A DNA stretch of 64,000 bases from Gemmatimonadales bacterium UBA7835 (GTDB lineage Bacteria; Gemmatimonadota; Gemmatimonadetes; Longimicrobiales; Gaopeijiaceae), in assembly GCA_002500925.1 (NCBI GenBank), contig DLTN01000064.1:7157-71156 (forward strand), given 5' to 3'. The position numbers were made by a program, and so were the translations under genes. Positions 1 through 8,795 of this stretch are shown here, piece by piece (positions within the stretch are counted from its first letter, which is position 1; the number at the start of each line of letters is the position of its first letter). Below the pieces are notes generated by a model. The model made no database searches, was not told where the DNA came from, and worked only from the letters and a program-made list of their open reading frames with translations.

Positions 1-1
1 T

Positions 2-970
2 GGAATGGGTGGTGGAACTGGAACCGGCGCGGCGCCATTAGTGGCTGAGATAGCGCGGGAGATGGGCGCACTCACCATCGGTGTGGTGACAAAGCCCTTC
101 TCCTTCGAGGGGAGGAAGAGGGAGCGTCAGGCGATGCAGGGCCTGGCGGAGCTTCGCCGCGCGGTAGACACCATGATCCTGGTGCCTAATGACCGACTTC
201 TCTCCGTTGTGCCGAAGGGAACATCTTTCGCGGATTCGCTGAAGAAGGCGGACGAGATCCTTTTGAACGCAACACAAGGTATCTCCGATTTGATCCGAGT
301 TACGGGTGAAATCAACGTCGATTTCGCGGATGTTAGGACGGTTATGGCGGCCCGCGGCCCAGCACTAATGGGGTCGGGTTTTGGGGAAGGTGATAATAGA
401 GCTCAGGAAGCGGCTCAGGAGGCTATCTCTTCACCCCTATTGGACGATCTTTCAATCTCTGGAGCTAAGGGCGTCCTAATCAACATCACAGGTGGGATGG
501 ATCTCGCCATTGACGAGGTCACTACGATTTCGACGATTATCCAGGAAGAGGCGGGAGACGAGGCCGAGATCATTTTCGGTGCGGTTCACAATCCGGAACT
601 AGAAAACCAGATTCGTGTTACCGTGATCGCGACGGGATTCGATTCGGAGAGCGAAGACAACGTTATTTCACCAGATTTCCGGCGCTCTCGTGCTCAGATC
701 TCAACCCCGAAAACCGTTTCGGTAGAACCCAGTCAGCCGGTCGAGTTATCGGTGCCCGAGTCCGACAACACGAATCTGACTTTCAAGCACCCGGTAATAG
801 AGCCGGCCGTGCAAACGGTTGAGTTCGAACTCAAGGATGAACGGGTTGCCATGGGGGGAGGGGTTTCGGAGCCGGTACTTCCGCTTACAAGATTTCCTGA
901 GAGCATGGTATCCCGAGAGCAGATAGAAGGGTTAGATATCCCGACGTTCATTCGTCGTCAGATGGACTGA
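2..970 (+). CDS. ftsZ: Cell division protein FtsZ (3' part, truncated by window start)
   Basis: Tubulin-like GTPase that polymerises into the cytokinetic ring. The window opens inside the gene: the first codons encode the G-box GGGTGTG that contacts GTP phosphates, so roughly the first 100 residues lie upstream. The T7-loop region (NVDFADVRTVM) and the rest of the C-terminal activation domain follow. After about residue 220 of the visible part comes a low-complexity linker of some 80 residues. The protein ends in LDIPTFIRRQ, the conserved tail that binds FtsA/ZipA-type partners. An 11-bp hairpin with a T-rich tail follows the stop codon, so ftsZ probably ends its transcript here. Identification is secure. 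Confidence 0.97.
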   Translation, partial: GMGGGTGTGAAPLVAEIAREMGALTIGVVTKPFSFEGRKRERQAMQGLAELRRAVDTMILVPNDRLLSVVPKGTSFADSLKKADEILLNATQGISDLIRVTGEINVDFADVRTVMAARGPALMGSGFGEGDNRAQEAAQEAISSPLLDDLSISGAKGVLINITGGMDLAIDEVTTISTIIQEEAGDEAEIIFGAVHNPELENQIRVTVIATGFDSESEDNVISPDFRRSRAQISTPKTVSVEPSQPVELSVPESDNTNLTFKHPVIEPAVQTVEFELKDERVAMGGGVSEPVLPLTRFPESMVSREQIEGLDIPTFIRRQMD

Positions 971-1005
971 GTTGGATTCCTAGATTCAACTAGTTTCCCA
1001 GAGAG

Positions 1006-1046
1006 CGACTGTCCGGTGGAGGTGTCTGCCGGACAGTCGTTCTTCT
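1006..1046 (+). terminator. Rho-independent terminator after ftsZ
   Basis: A perfect 11-bp inverted repeat (CGACTGTCCGG at 1006-1016 and its complement at 1029-1039) with a 12-base loop is followed by TTCTTCT. It lies 35 bases after the ftsZ stop. The tail is not a pure T run, so termination may be partial. Confidence 0.75.
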
Positions 1047-1096
1047 AAGTGCTTTCGGGTGTCCGGACTCTTGATCCGGGAAGTGATGAGGAGTTA

Positions 1097-2410
1097 ATGG
1101 TGAAGCGGAACGTCAGATCGATTATCTCACGAGGGGCGATTGCTATTGCAGCGATCGTCTGTTCTTCGTGTGAACCCGAGGTTCCGAGCGTCGGTTTTTT
1201 AGAGACGGTGTGGGTTCCACCCGCGGAGAAGGTGGAGGTCCATTCTCTTGGTCAAGGTGAGACATTCGGAGGACTCCTCTACGGAGCGGTCGATGCGAAT
1301 GAGCAGGATGAGGTATTACGGGCTTTTCAGAACTATGCCGATCCGAGGCGCTTACGAGAGAGGACGAATGTGGTTCTTCGCTACCGGGCCGGTACCAATA
1401 AGCTCCGGAGTGTAGACGTCGCGGTTAGTAAAGATCGAACAGTCAGGCTCACTCGGGTCGATGACGGATGGGGATCGCGGCTTGTCGAGACCCCCATCTT
1501 TGTTGATACGGTTTATGCAACCGGTGAGATCAGTGAGACGTTTTGGGGTTCTGTCGTGAACAACGTCGACTTGGTTGAGATGACTTTTGAGGATCGCAAC
1601 CTTCTCATAGATCGCCTGGATAATGTTTTTCAGTGGCAAATGGACTTTTCTAGACAGATCCGGGAAGGTGACAGCTACCGTTTTGTATTTGAACGAGAGG
1701 TGCGCCCGGACGGCTCAATGCGAGATGGAAAACTGCTTGCGGCGGAATTCGTGAACCTGGGTGTTCCATATCACGCGATCTATTTTGACCCGAACGGTGA
1801 TGGATATGGGTCGTATTTTGATTTGGATGGAGAGTCTGTTCGAAGGGCGTTCCTCCTCAAGCCACTATCGTACCGCCGTATTTCTGGACGGTTTTCGAGC
1901 GGGAGGCGTCACCCGATCCTGAACACCATACGAGCTCATCGAGGAATCGACTACGCTGCGAGCATTGGTACGCCTGTTATGGCGACCTCCGACGGGGTGA
2001 TTATCCACAGGGGACCTAAGGGTAGCTTCGGCAATACGGTGGAGATCCGACACTCGAATGGCTGGGTTACCAGATATGCACATTTGAATGGGTTTAACGG
2101 TGATGTGAACCTAGGAACGAGAGTTCGACAAAGTGATGTGATTGGCTATGTGGGAATGACTGGGCTAGCGACGGGACCGCACCTGCACTATGAAATGTTG
2201 CAAAATGGTCGACACCAAGATCCCTTGGCGGTCGATCTTCCGTCTGGGGATCCGGTGCCCGCGGATGACATGACCCGCTGGCGTGCAGAGATGTCCGGAA
2301 GGTATGAACTGCTGGAGACGATTAGAGGACAGAGCCCGTTGCGCACGTTTGAGGCGGAGGCCGGAGACGGTCGAGCATCGGGCGGGCCGCAGCAGGGCGA
2401 GGGAGCGTAG
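1097..2410 (+). CDS. M23 family metallopeptidase, lipoprotein (murein endopeptidase-like)
   Basis: Predicted envelope endopeptidase that cuts peptidoglycan cross-links or activates amidases. The chosen ATG gives a basic N-terminus, a short hydrophobic stretch and a lipobox-like VCSSC, suggesting an outer-membrane or periplasmic lipoprotein of 437 residues; GAGGAG lies just upstream. An in-frame GTG at 1049 would add 16 residues and spoil the signal. The C-terminal LytM domain (about 275-390) carries the zinc motif: His281 in HRGIDYA (HxxxD) and HLHYE at 362-366. The middle part resembles the N-terminal region of OapA/MepM-type proteins but shows no clear LysM. Placement straight after ftsZ suggests a role in septal wall remodelling (inference). 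Confidence 0.87.
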   Translation: MVKRNVRSIISRGAIAIAAIVCSSCEPEVPSVGFLETVWVPPAEKVEVHSLGQGETFGGLLYGAVDANEQDEVLRAFQNYADPRRLRERTNVVLRYRAGTNKLRSVDVAVSKDRTVRLTRVDDGWGSRLVETPIFVDTVYATGEISETFWGSVVNNVDLVEMTFEDRNLLIDRLDNVFQWQMDFSRQIREGDSYRFVFEREVRPDGSMRDGKLLAAEFVNLGVPYHAIYFDPNGDGYGSYFDLDGESVRRAFLLKPLSYRRISGRFSSGRRHPILNTIRAHRGIDYAASIGTPVMATSDGVIIHRGPKGSFGNTVEIRHSNGWVTRYAHLNGFNGDVNLGTRVRQSDVIGYVGMTGLATGPHLHYEMLQNGRHQDPLAVDLPSGDPVPADDMTRWRAEMSGRYELLETIRGQSPLRTFEAEAGDGRASGGPQQGEGA

Positions 2411-2439
2411 AGAAAATCTTAGGATTTCCCATCAGTCGC

Positions 2440-4371
2440 ATGCTAGTGTTTCTGTTCTTGGCGGGGATTCTCGCTACGTATGCGTTTTGGGTTTACCTCC
2501 GCGTCGAATTAACAGTGCCGGCCGCCCGAAGCTTGGCTGTCGTAAGGGCCTCGATACTGTCACTGGTACTTCTTCTTCTGTTTGATCCGCGGCTACCTTT
2601 CGAGGCCACAGGAGCAGCCCCTACTCCTTGGGTGCTGCTCGACGCTTCAATGAGTATGACAGTAGAGGGCCTGGAGGGGTCCAGCCCAGCAGAAGTTGCG
2701 GCGGAGAGGGCAGCCGAACTAGAGACTGAGGGCTGGGAAGTATTCCGCTTTGGCAACGGGAATCTGGTGCGGCAAGTCAATGAGACACAACGAGCTAGTG
2801 AAGGACTCATAAGTGAGTTGGCGCCCTCATTACAGCTAGCGGCAGAGTCAGGTGCGAAGGAGGTTCGCGTCCTCTCCGATCTTCGCTTTACTGACCCAGT
2901 TGCGATTCAGTCCGTGCTCGACGTGATCCCCGTAGCTGTTCAGTTCGAAGATCTTTCTCTAGTGGCACGTAATTCCGGTATCGCACGGTTTTCAGTGAGC
3001 GACGTCCTTTATCCGGAAGACTCCCCTGCAGCCGAGATTGAAATTTTTGGCGGTAATTCAGGTGACTCGGTAATCGTGGAAATTTTCGAGGAAAATCGTG
3101 AGGTAGCTCAGGTGCGGGTTCTAGCTCCGGGTCCGGGACTCCGGGCCACAGGCACAGTTCGACTTCCTCCAGCAGGGGAGAGCGGGCATCTTCGATACAC
3201 TGCAAGAATTGCGGACGAGGAGCAGGTTGACGACGCTTTTCCAAGCGATGATGAGGCGGTCACTTATGCGGGTATCGGATATCCAGCTGGGGCGCTGGTT
3301 CTTGTTTCTGCCGTCCCAGATTGGGAGCCGCGCTATCTTCTTCCGGTTCTGGAGAAGGTCACCGGGCTCCCTTCAATCGGGTATCTTCGAGCTGGACCAG
3401 ATCGTTTTGTGCGTCTCGGGTCGGCGTCCGATAGAGGTATCCCCGCGGACTCTAGCACCGTGAAGCGTGCGGCGACTGAAGCCGCTTTATTGGTGTTGCA
3501 TGGTCTCGGAGTCGATGCGGATCCGTGGATAGCCGAGATTGCGGAAGGTCAGGGACAACGCCTTGTTTTACCGCTGGACTCAGAGGGAACAAGGGCTGTA
3601 GGATTGGAGACTGGCGACCCGATATCTGGCGAGTGGTATGCGTCTCCTGATGTACCGACATCTCCGATTGCTGGAGCGTTGGCCGGCGTAAACCTCCAGG
3701 GCCTCCCACCGCTCTCAGGGGCGATGGTACCCTCCACTCCTCTACTCCTGCCCCCGTTGCAGATACAGCTCAGGGGAGCCGGCTCCCCTGAGAGCGCCTT
3801 TGGACTGATAGAGCGGCCAGGAGGTCGAGTTGCTGTAGCCCTAGCTTCTCAATTCTGGCGTTGGGCTGCACGTGAGAATGGTCATGAACCGTATCGTAGG
3901 ATCTGGTCCGGGATAGTGGACTGGCTTCTCGCGGGTGAAGAGGTTATCGCTGCTGAGCCTCGACCAATGGTATGGGTGACATCTCGTGGACAGAAGATCG
4001 CGTGGAGTCTCGGTGGAGACTCTTCATCCGTGCATCTAGAGGTTTGGTCAGGAACAGAGGTCGTCACCGACACGACCTTGGTCGGTGGTGGAGAAGCAAT
4101 GACTGGAGCGCTGGATCCTGGTTTATACACGTACACACTAGTGTCTGAATCCGGTGACACCGTTGGAGCCGGCCGCTTCGATGTGTCGGGAGTGTCTCTA
4201 GAGATGCTTCCGGTTGCAAAGATGCCTGAGTTGTCACCCGGTAGTCTAAGTTCACCTGGTAACGCTGAGGATTCTGGGCGACCGCTCCGGACATATCCGT
4301 GGGTGTACCTTCTAATAATGGTGTTGCTTTGCAGCGAATGGATTGTTCGGCGCCGCACTGGACTGCGCTGA
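2440..4371 (+). CDS. Membrane-anchored protein with VWA/MIDAS-like motif, function unknown
   Basis: A 643-residue protein with two hydrophobic helices at the N-terminus (about 1-20 and 30-50) and one at the C-terminus (about 615-632) ending in a basic tail. Between them is a large extracytoplasmic region. Residues 68-72 read DASMS, the DxSxS metal-site signature of von Willebrand A domains, directly after LPFEATGAAPTPWVLL. The layout resembles BatA/BatB-like and DUF4159-like membrane proteins found in diderm bacteria. The rest of the MIDAS site (later Thr and Asp) cannot be assigned by eye. It lies between the M23 lipoprotein and ftsY, on the same strand as both. A role in envelope biogenesis is inferred from position only. 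Confidence 0.7.
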   Translation: MLVFLFLAGILATYAFWVYLRVELTVPAARSLAVVRASILSLVLLLLFDPRLPFEATGAAPTPWVLLDASMSMTVEGLEGSSPAEVAAERAAELETEGWEVFRFGNGNLVRQVNETQRASEGLISELAPSLQLAAESGAKEVRVLSDLRFTDPVAIQSVLDVIPVAVQFEDLSLVARNSGIARFSVSDVLYPEDSPAAEIEIFGGNSGDSVIVEIFEENREVAQVRVLAPGPGLRATGTVRLPPAGESGHLRYTARIADEEQVDDAFPSDDEAVTYAGIGYPAGALVLVSAVPDWEPRYLLPVLEKVTGLPSIGYLRAGPDRFVRLGSASDRGIPADSSTVKRAATEAALLVLHGLGVDADPWIAEIAEGQGQRLVLPLDSEGTRAVGLETGDPISGEWYASPDVPTSPIAGALAGVNLQGLPPLSGAMVPSTPLLLPPLQIQLRGAGSPESAFGLIERPGGRVAVALASQFWRWAARENGHEPYRRIWSGIVDWLLAGEEVIAAEPRPMVWVTSRGQKIAWSLGGDSSSVHLEVWSGTEVVTDTTLVGGGEAMTGALDPGLYTYTLVSESGDTVGAGRFDVSGVSLEMLPVAKMPELSPGSLSSPGNAEDSGRPLRTYPWVYLLIMVLLCSEWIVRRRTGLR

Positions 4372-4381
4372 GGAAGTCAGC

Positions 4382-5302
4382 ATGGCTAGGCTCTGTAAGA
4401 GAAAATCCGAGAGAGAAAAGAGCCTCTGGAAACGCGTCGTAAATCTTGCACTGTCGGATGTTCGAGTGCTCGCGACTGGAGTCGATACTGAATCACTGGA
4501 AGATATGGAGGAGAAGCTCCTTGCCGCTGATTTTGGAGTCCCAGCTTCCCTTCGACTCACGGATCGAGCGGAAGAGGCGCTGCGACGGGGCATAGCGAGT
4601 GGGGAAGAGGAACTCATTGATGTTCTTCGGTCAGAGATTATTAAAATATTCGATGCCGGACCGGATTCTGAGTTAGTGGAAGCGGAAGGGGGCCCGACCG
4701 TCTACCTGATTGTGGGTGTGAACGGAGTCGGAAAGACAACCTCCATCGCAAAGCTGGCGTCTCACCTCATTGAGGAGGGTCACAGCGTAATGATCGCGGC
4801 AGCGGATACCTTCCGAGCTGGAGCCGTTGCACAGCTCCAGATGTGGGCTGAGCGCACAGGGGCGGATTTCATTTGTGGTCAAGAACGGAGTGATCCGGCA
4901 GCGGTGGCGTTTGACGCGCTAGAGGCCGCTGCAGCACGTCGGATTGACTTCGTTCTGATCGACACAGCCGGAAGACTCCATACCAACAGCGATCTTATGG
5001 GAGAACTCGCTAAGATCGAACGGGTGGTTAGTAGAAAGATTCAGGATGCCCCCCATGAAACTCTCATGGTGCTGGATGCCACGGCGGGACAGAATTCTGT
5101 TCGTCAAGTAGAGGCCTTTTCGAAAGCACTAAGCGTCACCGGTATCATCCTTTCGAAGATGGATTCAAGTGCTAAAGGTGGAATCGTCGTAGCGTTACAA
5201 GAGGAGCATGGAGTACCCGTGAAACTGATCGGGGTAGGCGAGAGGCTCGAAGATCTGGAGGCTTTCGATGTGAATCTCTTCCTAGACGCGGCATTAGGAT
5301 GA
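4382..5302 (+). CDS. ftsY: Signal recognition particle receptor FtsY
   Basis: SRP receptor GTPase that docks ribosome-SRP complexes at the inner membrane. The 306 residues cover the N domain (four-helix bundle, about 10-90) and G domain with P-loop GVNGVGKT (112-119), DTFRAGA, DTAGRLH and SKMDSSAKGG. The start at 4382 has GAGGAA upstream and overlaps nothing; an ATG at 4343 would lie inside the previous gene. There is almost no acidic A domain, only a short basic N-terminus (MARLCKRKSEREK), so membrane contact must rest on this basic helix. The stop codon overlaps the recG start (ATGA), implying translational coupling. Confidence 0.95.
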   Translation: MARLCKRKSEREKSLWKRVVNLALSDVRVLATGVDTESLEDMEEKLLAADFGVPASLRLTDRAEEALRRGIASGEEELIDVLRSEIIKIFDAGPDSELVEAEGGPTVYLIVGVNGVGKTTSIAKLASHLIEEGHSVMIAAADTFRAGAVAQLQMWAERTGADFICGQERSDPAAVAFDALEAAAARRIDFVLIDTAGRLHTNSDLMGELAKIERVVSRKIQDAPHETLMVLDATAGQNSVRQVEAFSKALSVTGIILSKMDSSAKGGIVVALQEEHGVPVKLIGVGERLEDLEAFDVNLFLDAALG

Positions 5303-7407
5303 ACTACTCACACCTTGATCGCCCCATACAGTTTCTGAAGGGTGTGGGTCCCAAGAGGGCGGACGCCTTCGCTCGTCTCGGAATTACGAGCGCTCGGGAT
5401 CTCCTCTACCATGCGCCTCGTCGGTATGACGACGCTTCTTCCGTGGAGTCTATCGGCAGTCTTGAAGTTGGGATGGACGCGACCGCTATTGGTCGCATTC
5501 GGAGCAAGGGGGTTATACCGACACGTCGTGGTCTACGAATTTTTCAGGCAGTTCTTGAAGACGATTCGGGGATGATCACCGTGGCTTGGCCGGGCCAACC
5601 GTGGCTTGATCGAAAGCTGCGCGAGGGAGACACTCTGCTGGTTTCTGGTCGGGTGAAGTTTTTTCACGGACGCCAACTACAACCGCGAGAGTACATTGTG
5701 CTGGAACGCGGGGTGGGTGGAGAGTCGGCATCGAGCACCGATACGGAGCTGGAATCGGGTATGGTCTTCGTCTCTTATCCGGCCTCTGAGGATGTGCCTC
5801 AATGGGTGCTGCGGAGCGTATTTGACAAGAATCTCACTGAAATGCTCACGTGGGCTGACGATGATGAATATGTCACCCCACGAATGCAGGCCGAACATGG
5901 ATTGCCCCGACTAGCAGAAGCGTTCAAGTGGCTCCACAGACCGAAGACTATATACGAGGCAGAGAAGGCACGTCGTCGGTTGGCATTTGATGAGCTCTTC
6001 TTCCTTCAACTCATCCAGGCGCAGGCCAGACGCAAGGCAACTGAGGACAACCCCGGGATCCAGCACATTAGAACTAACGAATTGATACGGCCGTTGCACC
6101 AGGCCTTGCCCTTTGAGCTGACAACTGCGCAGGGACGCGCCCTCCGTGAGATATACAACGATATGTGTTCGGGCCGCCGCATGAACCGAATGCTTCAGGG
6201 GGATGTCGGTACCGGGAAGACCGCGGTTGCGGTCTTCGCAATGTTACTTTCGGTCGAGGGTGGGCGTCAGGCATGCCTCATGGCGCCTACTGAGATCCTG
6301 GCTGAACAGCATGCACGGGGAGTCTCCCGAATGCTCGATCCGCTAGGGGTCGAGGTCACTCTCCTTACTGGATCTCTAAGTGTCCGTAGCCGCCGAGACG
6401 CCCTTGAATCTATTTCGAGCGGATCTGCGAGGATTGTTGTCGGAACGCACGCTCTGATCCAAGAAGCGGTGGCATTCGATGAGCTTGGTATCGTGGTGAT
6501 CGATGAGCAGCACCGATTCGGCGTGAAGCAGAGGATGGCGATTTCGGACCGTGAGGGTCGTATACCCGATATTCTGGTCATGTCTGCTACGCCAATTCCT
6601 AGATCTTTGGCTATGGCGCTTTACGGAGACCTCGATCTGAGCCTGCTTGACGAAATGCCCCCAGGAAGAAAGCCGGTTACGACCAGCCTTCGATCGACGG
6701 ATCATCGCACGGCGGTATACGAATTCGTCCGTTCTGAGATAGCTATGGGCCGGCAGGCATACATAGTGTACCCGTTGGTTGACGATTCAGAAAAAATTGA
6801 TCTACTCTCCGCCAAGAGGGAGTTCGAACGACTTTCCTCTGAGGTTTTCCTTGAAGAACGAGTTGGCCTAATTCATGGACAGCTTGCGAGTGCAGAGAAA
6901 GACTCGGTCATGCGAGAATTCATCACGGGAAAGATTGATATACTGGTCGCAACCACGGTGATTGAGGTGGGAATTGATGTGCCCAACGCTAGTGTGATGC
7001 TTATAGAGCATGCTGAGAGATTCGGCTTGTCTCAGCTGCATCAGCTTCGTGGTCGAGTGGGTCGCGGCACTGCGGAGAGCCACTGCATTTTGGTTGCCGA
7101 GCCTGGCGAGAATGCTCTGGAGAGATTGCGGATTTTTCGTGATACCAGCGATGGCTTCGAAGTTGCGCGCGCGGATCTCCAAATTAGGGGTCAAGGAGAC
7201 CTCTTCGGTAGTCAGCAGCATGGACGAGACCCGGCGTTGCGGTTTGCGGACCTCCTGTTGGATGAGGATCTTCTAGTGGACGCTCAGAGTGAGGCACGGG
7301 CGCTTGTGGAGGAAGATCCGGAGCTTGAGCGCGCCGATCATGCCGCGATTCAGGCCCACTTAGAAGGACTGTACAAGCACCGTCTTGCCATGTTTAGGGT
7401 CGGTTGA
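5299..7407 (+). CDS. recG: ATP-dependent DNA helicase RecG
   Basis: Superfamily 2 helicase that reverses stalled replication forks and processes branched DNA. The 702 residues show an N-terminal helix-hairpin-helix-like start (FLKGVGPKRADAF), the OB-fold wedge domain (about 60-150), Walker A GDVGTGKTA near 301-309, the DEQH box (402-405) and motif VI region QLRGRVGRG. Length is typical of the family. The ATG overlaps the ftsY stop by four bases. It is the last gene of the cluster that follows ftsZ; a GC-rich hairpin at 7450-7472 lies downstream. Confidence 0.97.
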   Translation: MNYSHLDRPIQFLKGVGPKRADAFARLGITSARDLLYHAPRRYDDASSVESIGSLEVGMDATAIGRIRSKGVIPTRRGLRIFQAVLEDDSGMITVAWPGQPWLDRKLREGDTLLVSGRVKFFHGRQLQPREYIVLERGVGGESASSTDTELESGMVFVSYPASEDVPQWVLRSVFDKNLTEMLTWADDDEYVTPRMQAEHGLPRLAEAFKWLHRPKTIYEAEKARRRLAFDELFFLQLIQAQARRKATEDNPGIQHIRTNELIRPLHQALPFELTTAQGRALREIYNDMCSGRRMNRMLQGDVGTGKTAVAVFAMLLSVEGGRQACLMAPTEILAEQHARGVSRMLDPLGVEVTLLTGSLSVRSRRDALESISSGSARIVVGTHALIQEAVAFDELGIVVIDEQHRFGVKQRMAISDREGRIPDILVMSATPIPRSLAMALYGDLDLSLLDEMPPGRKPVTTSLRSTDHRTAVYEFVRSEIAMGRQAYIVYPLVDDSEKIDLLSAKREFERLSSEVFLEERVGLIHGQLASAEKDSVMREFITGKIDILVATTVIEVGIDVPNASVMLIEHAERFGLSQLHQLRGRVGRGTAESHCILVAEPGENALERLRIFRDTSDGFEVARADLQIRGQGDLFGSQQHGRDPALRFADLLLDEDLLVDAQSEARALVEEDPELERADHAAIQAHLEGLYKHRLAMFRVG

Positions 7408-7449
7408 GCAGCTTCCCCTAACCGCGCATTATGTGCATTGTCCTGCTTC

Positions 7450-7472
7450 GCGTCGATAAGTTGATTCGACGC
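7450..7472. other. Inverted repeat between recG and asnS
   Basis: Seven perfect base pairs (GCGTCGA at 7450-7456 with TCGACGC at 7466-7472) around a nine-base loop in the 91-base gap. No T-run follows, so it could be a weak terminator, an operator or part of the asnS leader. Nothing else is visible in the gap. Confidence 0.3.
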
Positions 7473-7498
7473 AGACTCTTAGATCGCGATGCGGCACG

Positions 7499-8788
7499 AT
7501 GATGGTGGAGATCAGACAGCTCGGAGAGCATTTAGGTGAGCAGGTAACCGTTCGTGGATGGGTGGAGGCAACCCGTGGACATGGGAAAGTCTCTTTCACG
7601 GTTCTACGCGATGGCACCGGTGTGCTGCAGGGTGTTCTTCTAAAAGAGACCGTGGACAACGCTACTTGGGATGTGCAGCAGTCACTGACTCAGGAGTCGG
7701 TGGTTGCTTTGACTGGTGAGGTCAAGGAAGACGCGCGTGCCCCGGGTGGGTATGAACTTGGGGTAACGGAAGTCGAATTGCTTTCCAGTGCGGAAGAGTA
7801 TCCGATCCAGCCAAAGGAGCACGGGGTCGACTTTCTCTTAGATCATCGTCATCTCTGGCTTCGATCATCTATGCAGAGGGCAGGGCTTAGAGTGCGGGCG
7901 GAGGTGCAGCAGTCGATTCATGACTTCATGTACGAAAACAGCTTCGTTCGGATCGACACGCCTATTCTGACCGGAGCGATTGGTGAGCATGCGGGAACCC
8001 TATTTGAGACAGACTATTTTGGGGATTCGGCTTACATGGCTCAGACGGGACAATTGTACGTCGAGGCTGCTTGCCCAGCGTTTCGGAGGGTCTATTGCTT
8101 CGGGCCTACATTCAGGGCCGAGAAATCGAAGACTCGCCGCCATCTAACAGAGTTCTGGATGGTCGAGCCGGAGGTGGCTTTTGCAGATTCCAACGAGAAC
8201 ATGGAGCTCCAGGAGCAATTCGTATCATACATAGTGGGGCGGGCACTCGAGAGATGTCAGGAGGAGTTGAAAGTCCTGGAGCGCGATACCAGTATGTTGG
8301 AGCAGGTAACCCCCCCCTTCCCGCGAATGAGTTATACGCAGGCGGTCGAGCGTTTGAAGGAGCTTGGTTCGGACATTGAGTGGGGCCGGGATCTGGGTGC
8401 CGCAGATGAAGCGCTGCTCATGGAGGATCAGGAACTGCCAGTATTCGTGCACGACTATCCAAAGGCCGCTAAAGCATTCTATATGAAGGAGAACCCTGAG
8501 GATCCTCGTACGGTATTGTGCGATGATCTTCTCGCACCTGAGGGTTATGGAGAAATAATCGGTGGAAGTCAGCGCGAAGATGATCTTGAACTGCTTGAGC
8601 GTCGGATCAAGGAAGAGAACTTGCCGGAAGAGGCATACGCTTGGTACCTAGACCTCCGAAGGTATGGAACCTTCCAGCATTCGGGTTTCGGCCTAGGAGT
8701 GGAGCGAACGGTAGCCTGGATCACCGGCCGGCATCATATACGTGAACTGATCCCGTTCCCGCGGCTCATGAATCGCCTTTACCCGTAG
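7499..8788 (+). CDS. asnS: Asparaginyl-tRNA synthetase
   Basis: Class IIb aminoacyl-tRNA synthetase that charges tRNA-Asn with asparagine in the cytoplasm. The 429 residues hold an OB-fold anticodon-binding domain (about 15-110) and the catalytic core with motif 2 (FRAEKSKTRRHLTEFWM) and motif 3 (GFGLGVERTVAWITG). The sequence HDYPKAAKAFYMKEN is typical of AsnRS rather than AspRS. The first two codons are both ATG, and neither has a clear Shine-Dalgarno. With aspS at 45660, both specialised enzymes are present, so the Asp-tRNA-Asn amidotransferase route is not required for Asn-tRNA. Confidence 0.96.
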   Translation: MMVEIRQLGEHLGEQVTVRGWVEATRGHGKVSFTVLRDGTGVLQGVLLKETVDNATWDVQQSLTQESVVALTGEVKEDARAPGGYELGVTEVELLSSAEEYPIQPKEHGVDFLLDHRHLWLRSSMQRAGLRVRAEVQQSIHDFMYENSFVRIDTPILTGAIGEHAGTLFETDYFGDSAYMAQTGQLYVEAACPAFRRVYCFGPTFRAEKSKTRRHLTEFWMVEPEVAFADSNENMELQEQFVSYIVGRALERCQEELKVLERDTSMLEQVTPPFPRMSYTQAVERLKELGSDIEWGRDLGAADEALLMEDQELPVFVHDYPKAAKAFYMKENPEDPRTVLCDDLLAPEGYGEIIGGSQREDDLELLERRIKEENLPEEAYAWYLDLRRYGTFQHSGFGLGVERTVAWITGRHHIRELIPFPRLMNRLYP

Positions 8789-8795
8789 GCTCTGA

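Noticed and set aside
3882..4358. 158-codon minus-strand frame opposite the VWA-type gene
   Set aside because: No signal, motif or ribosome site, and it lies fully under a gene with coherent membrane topology.
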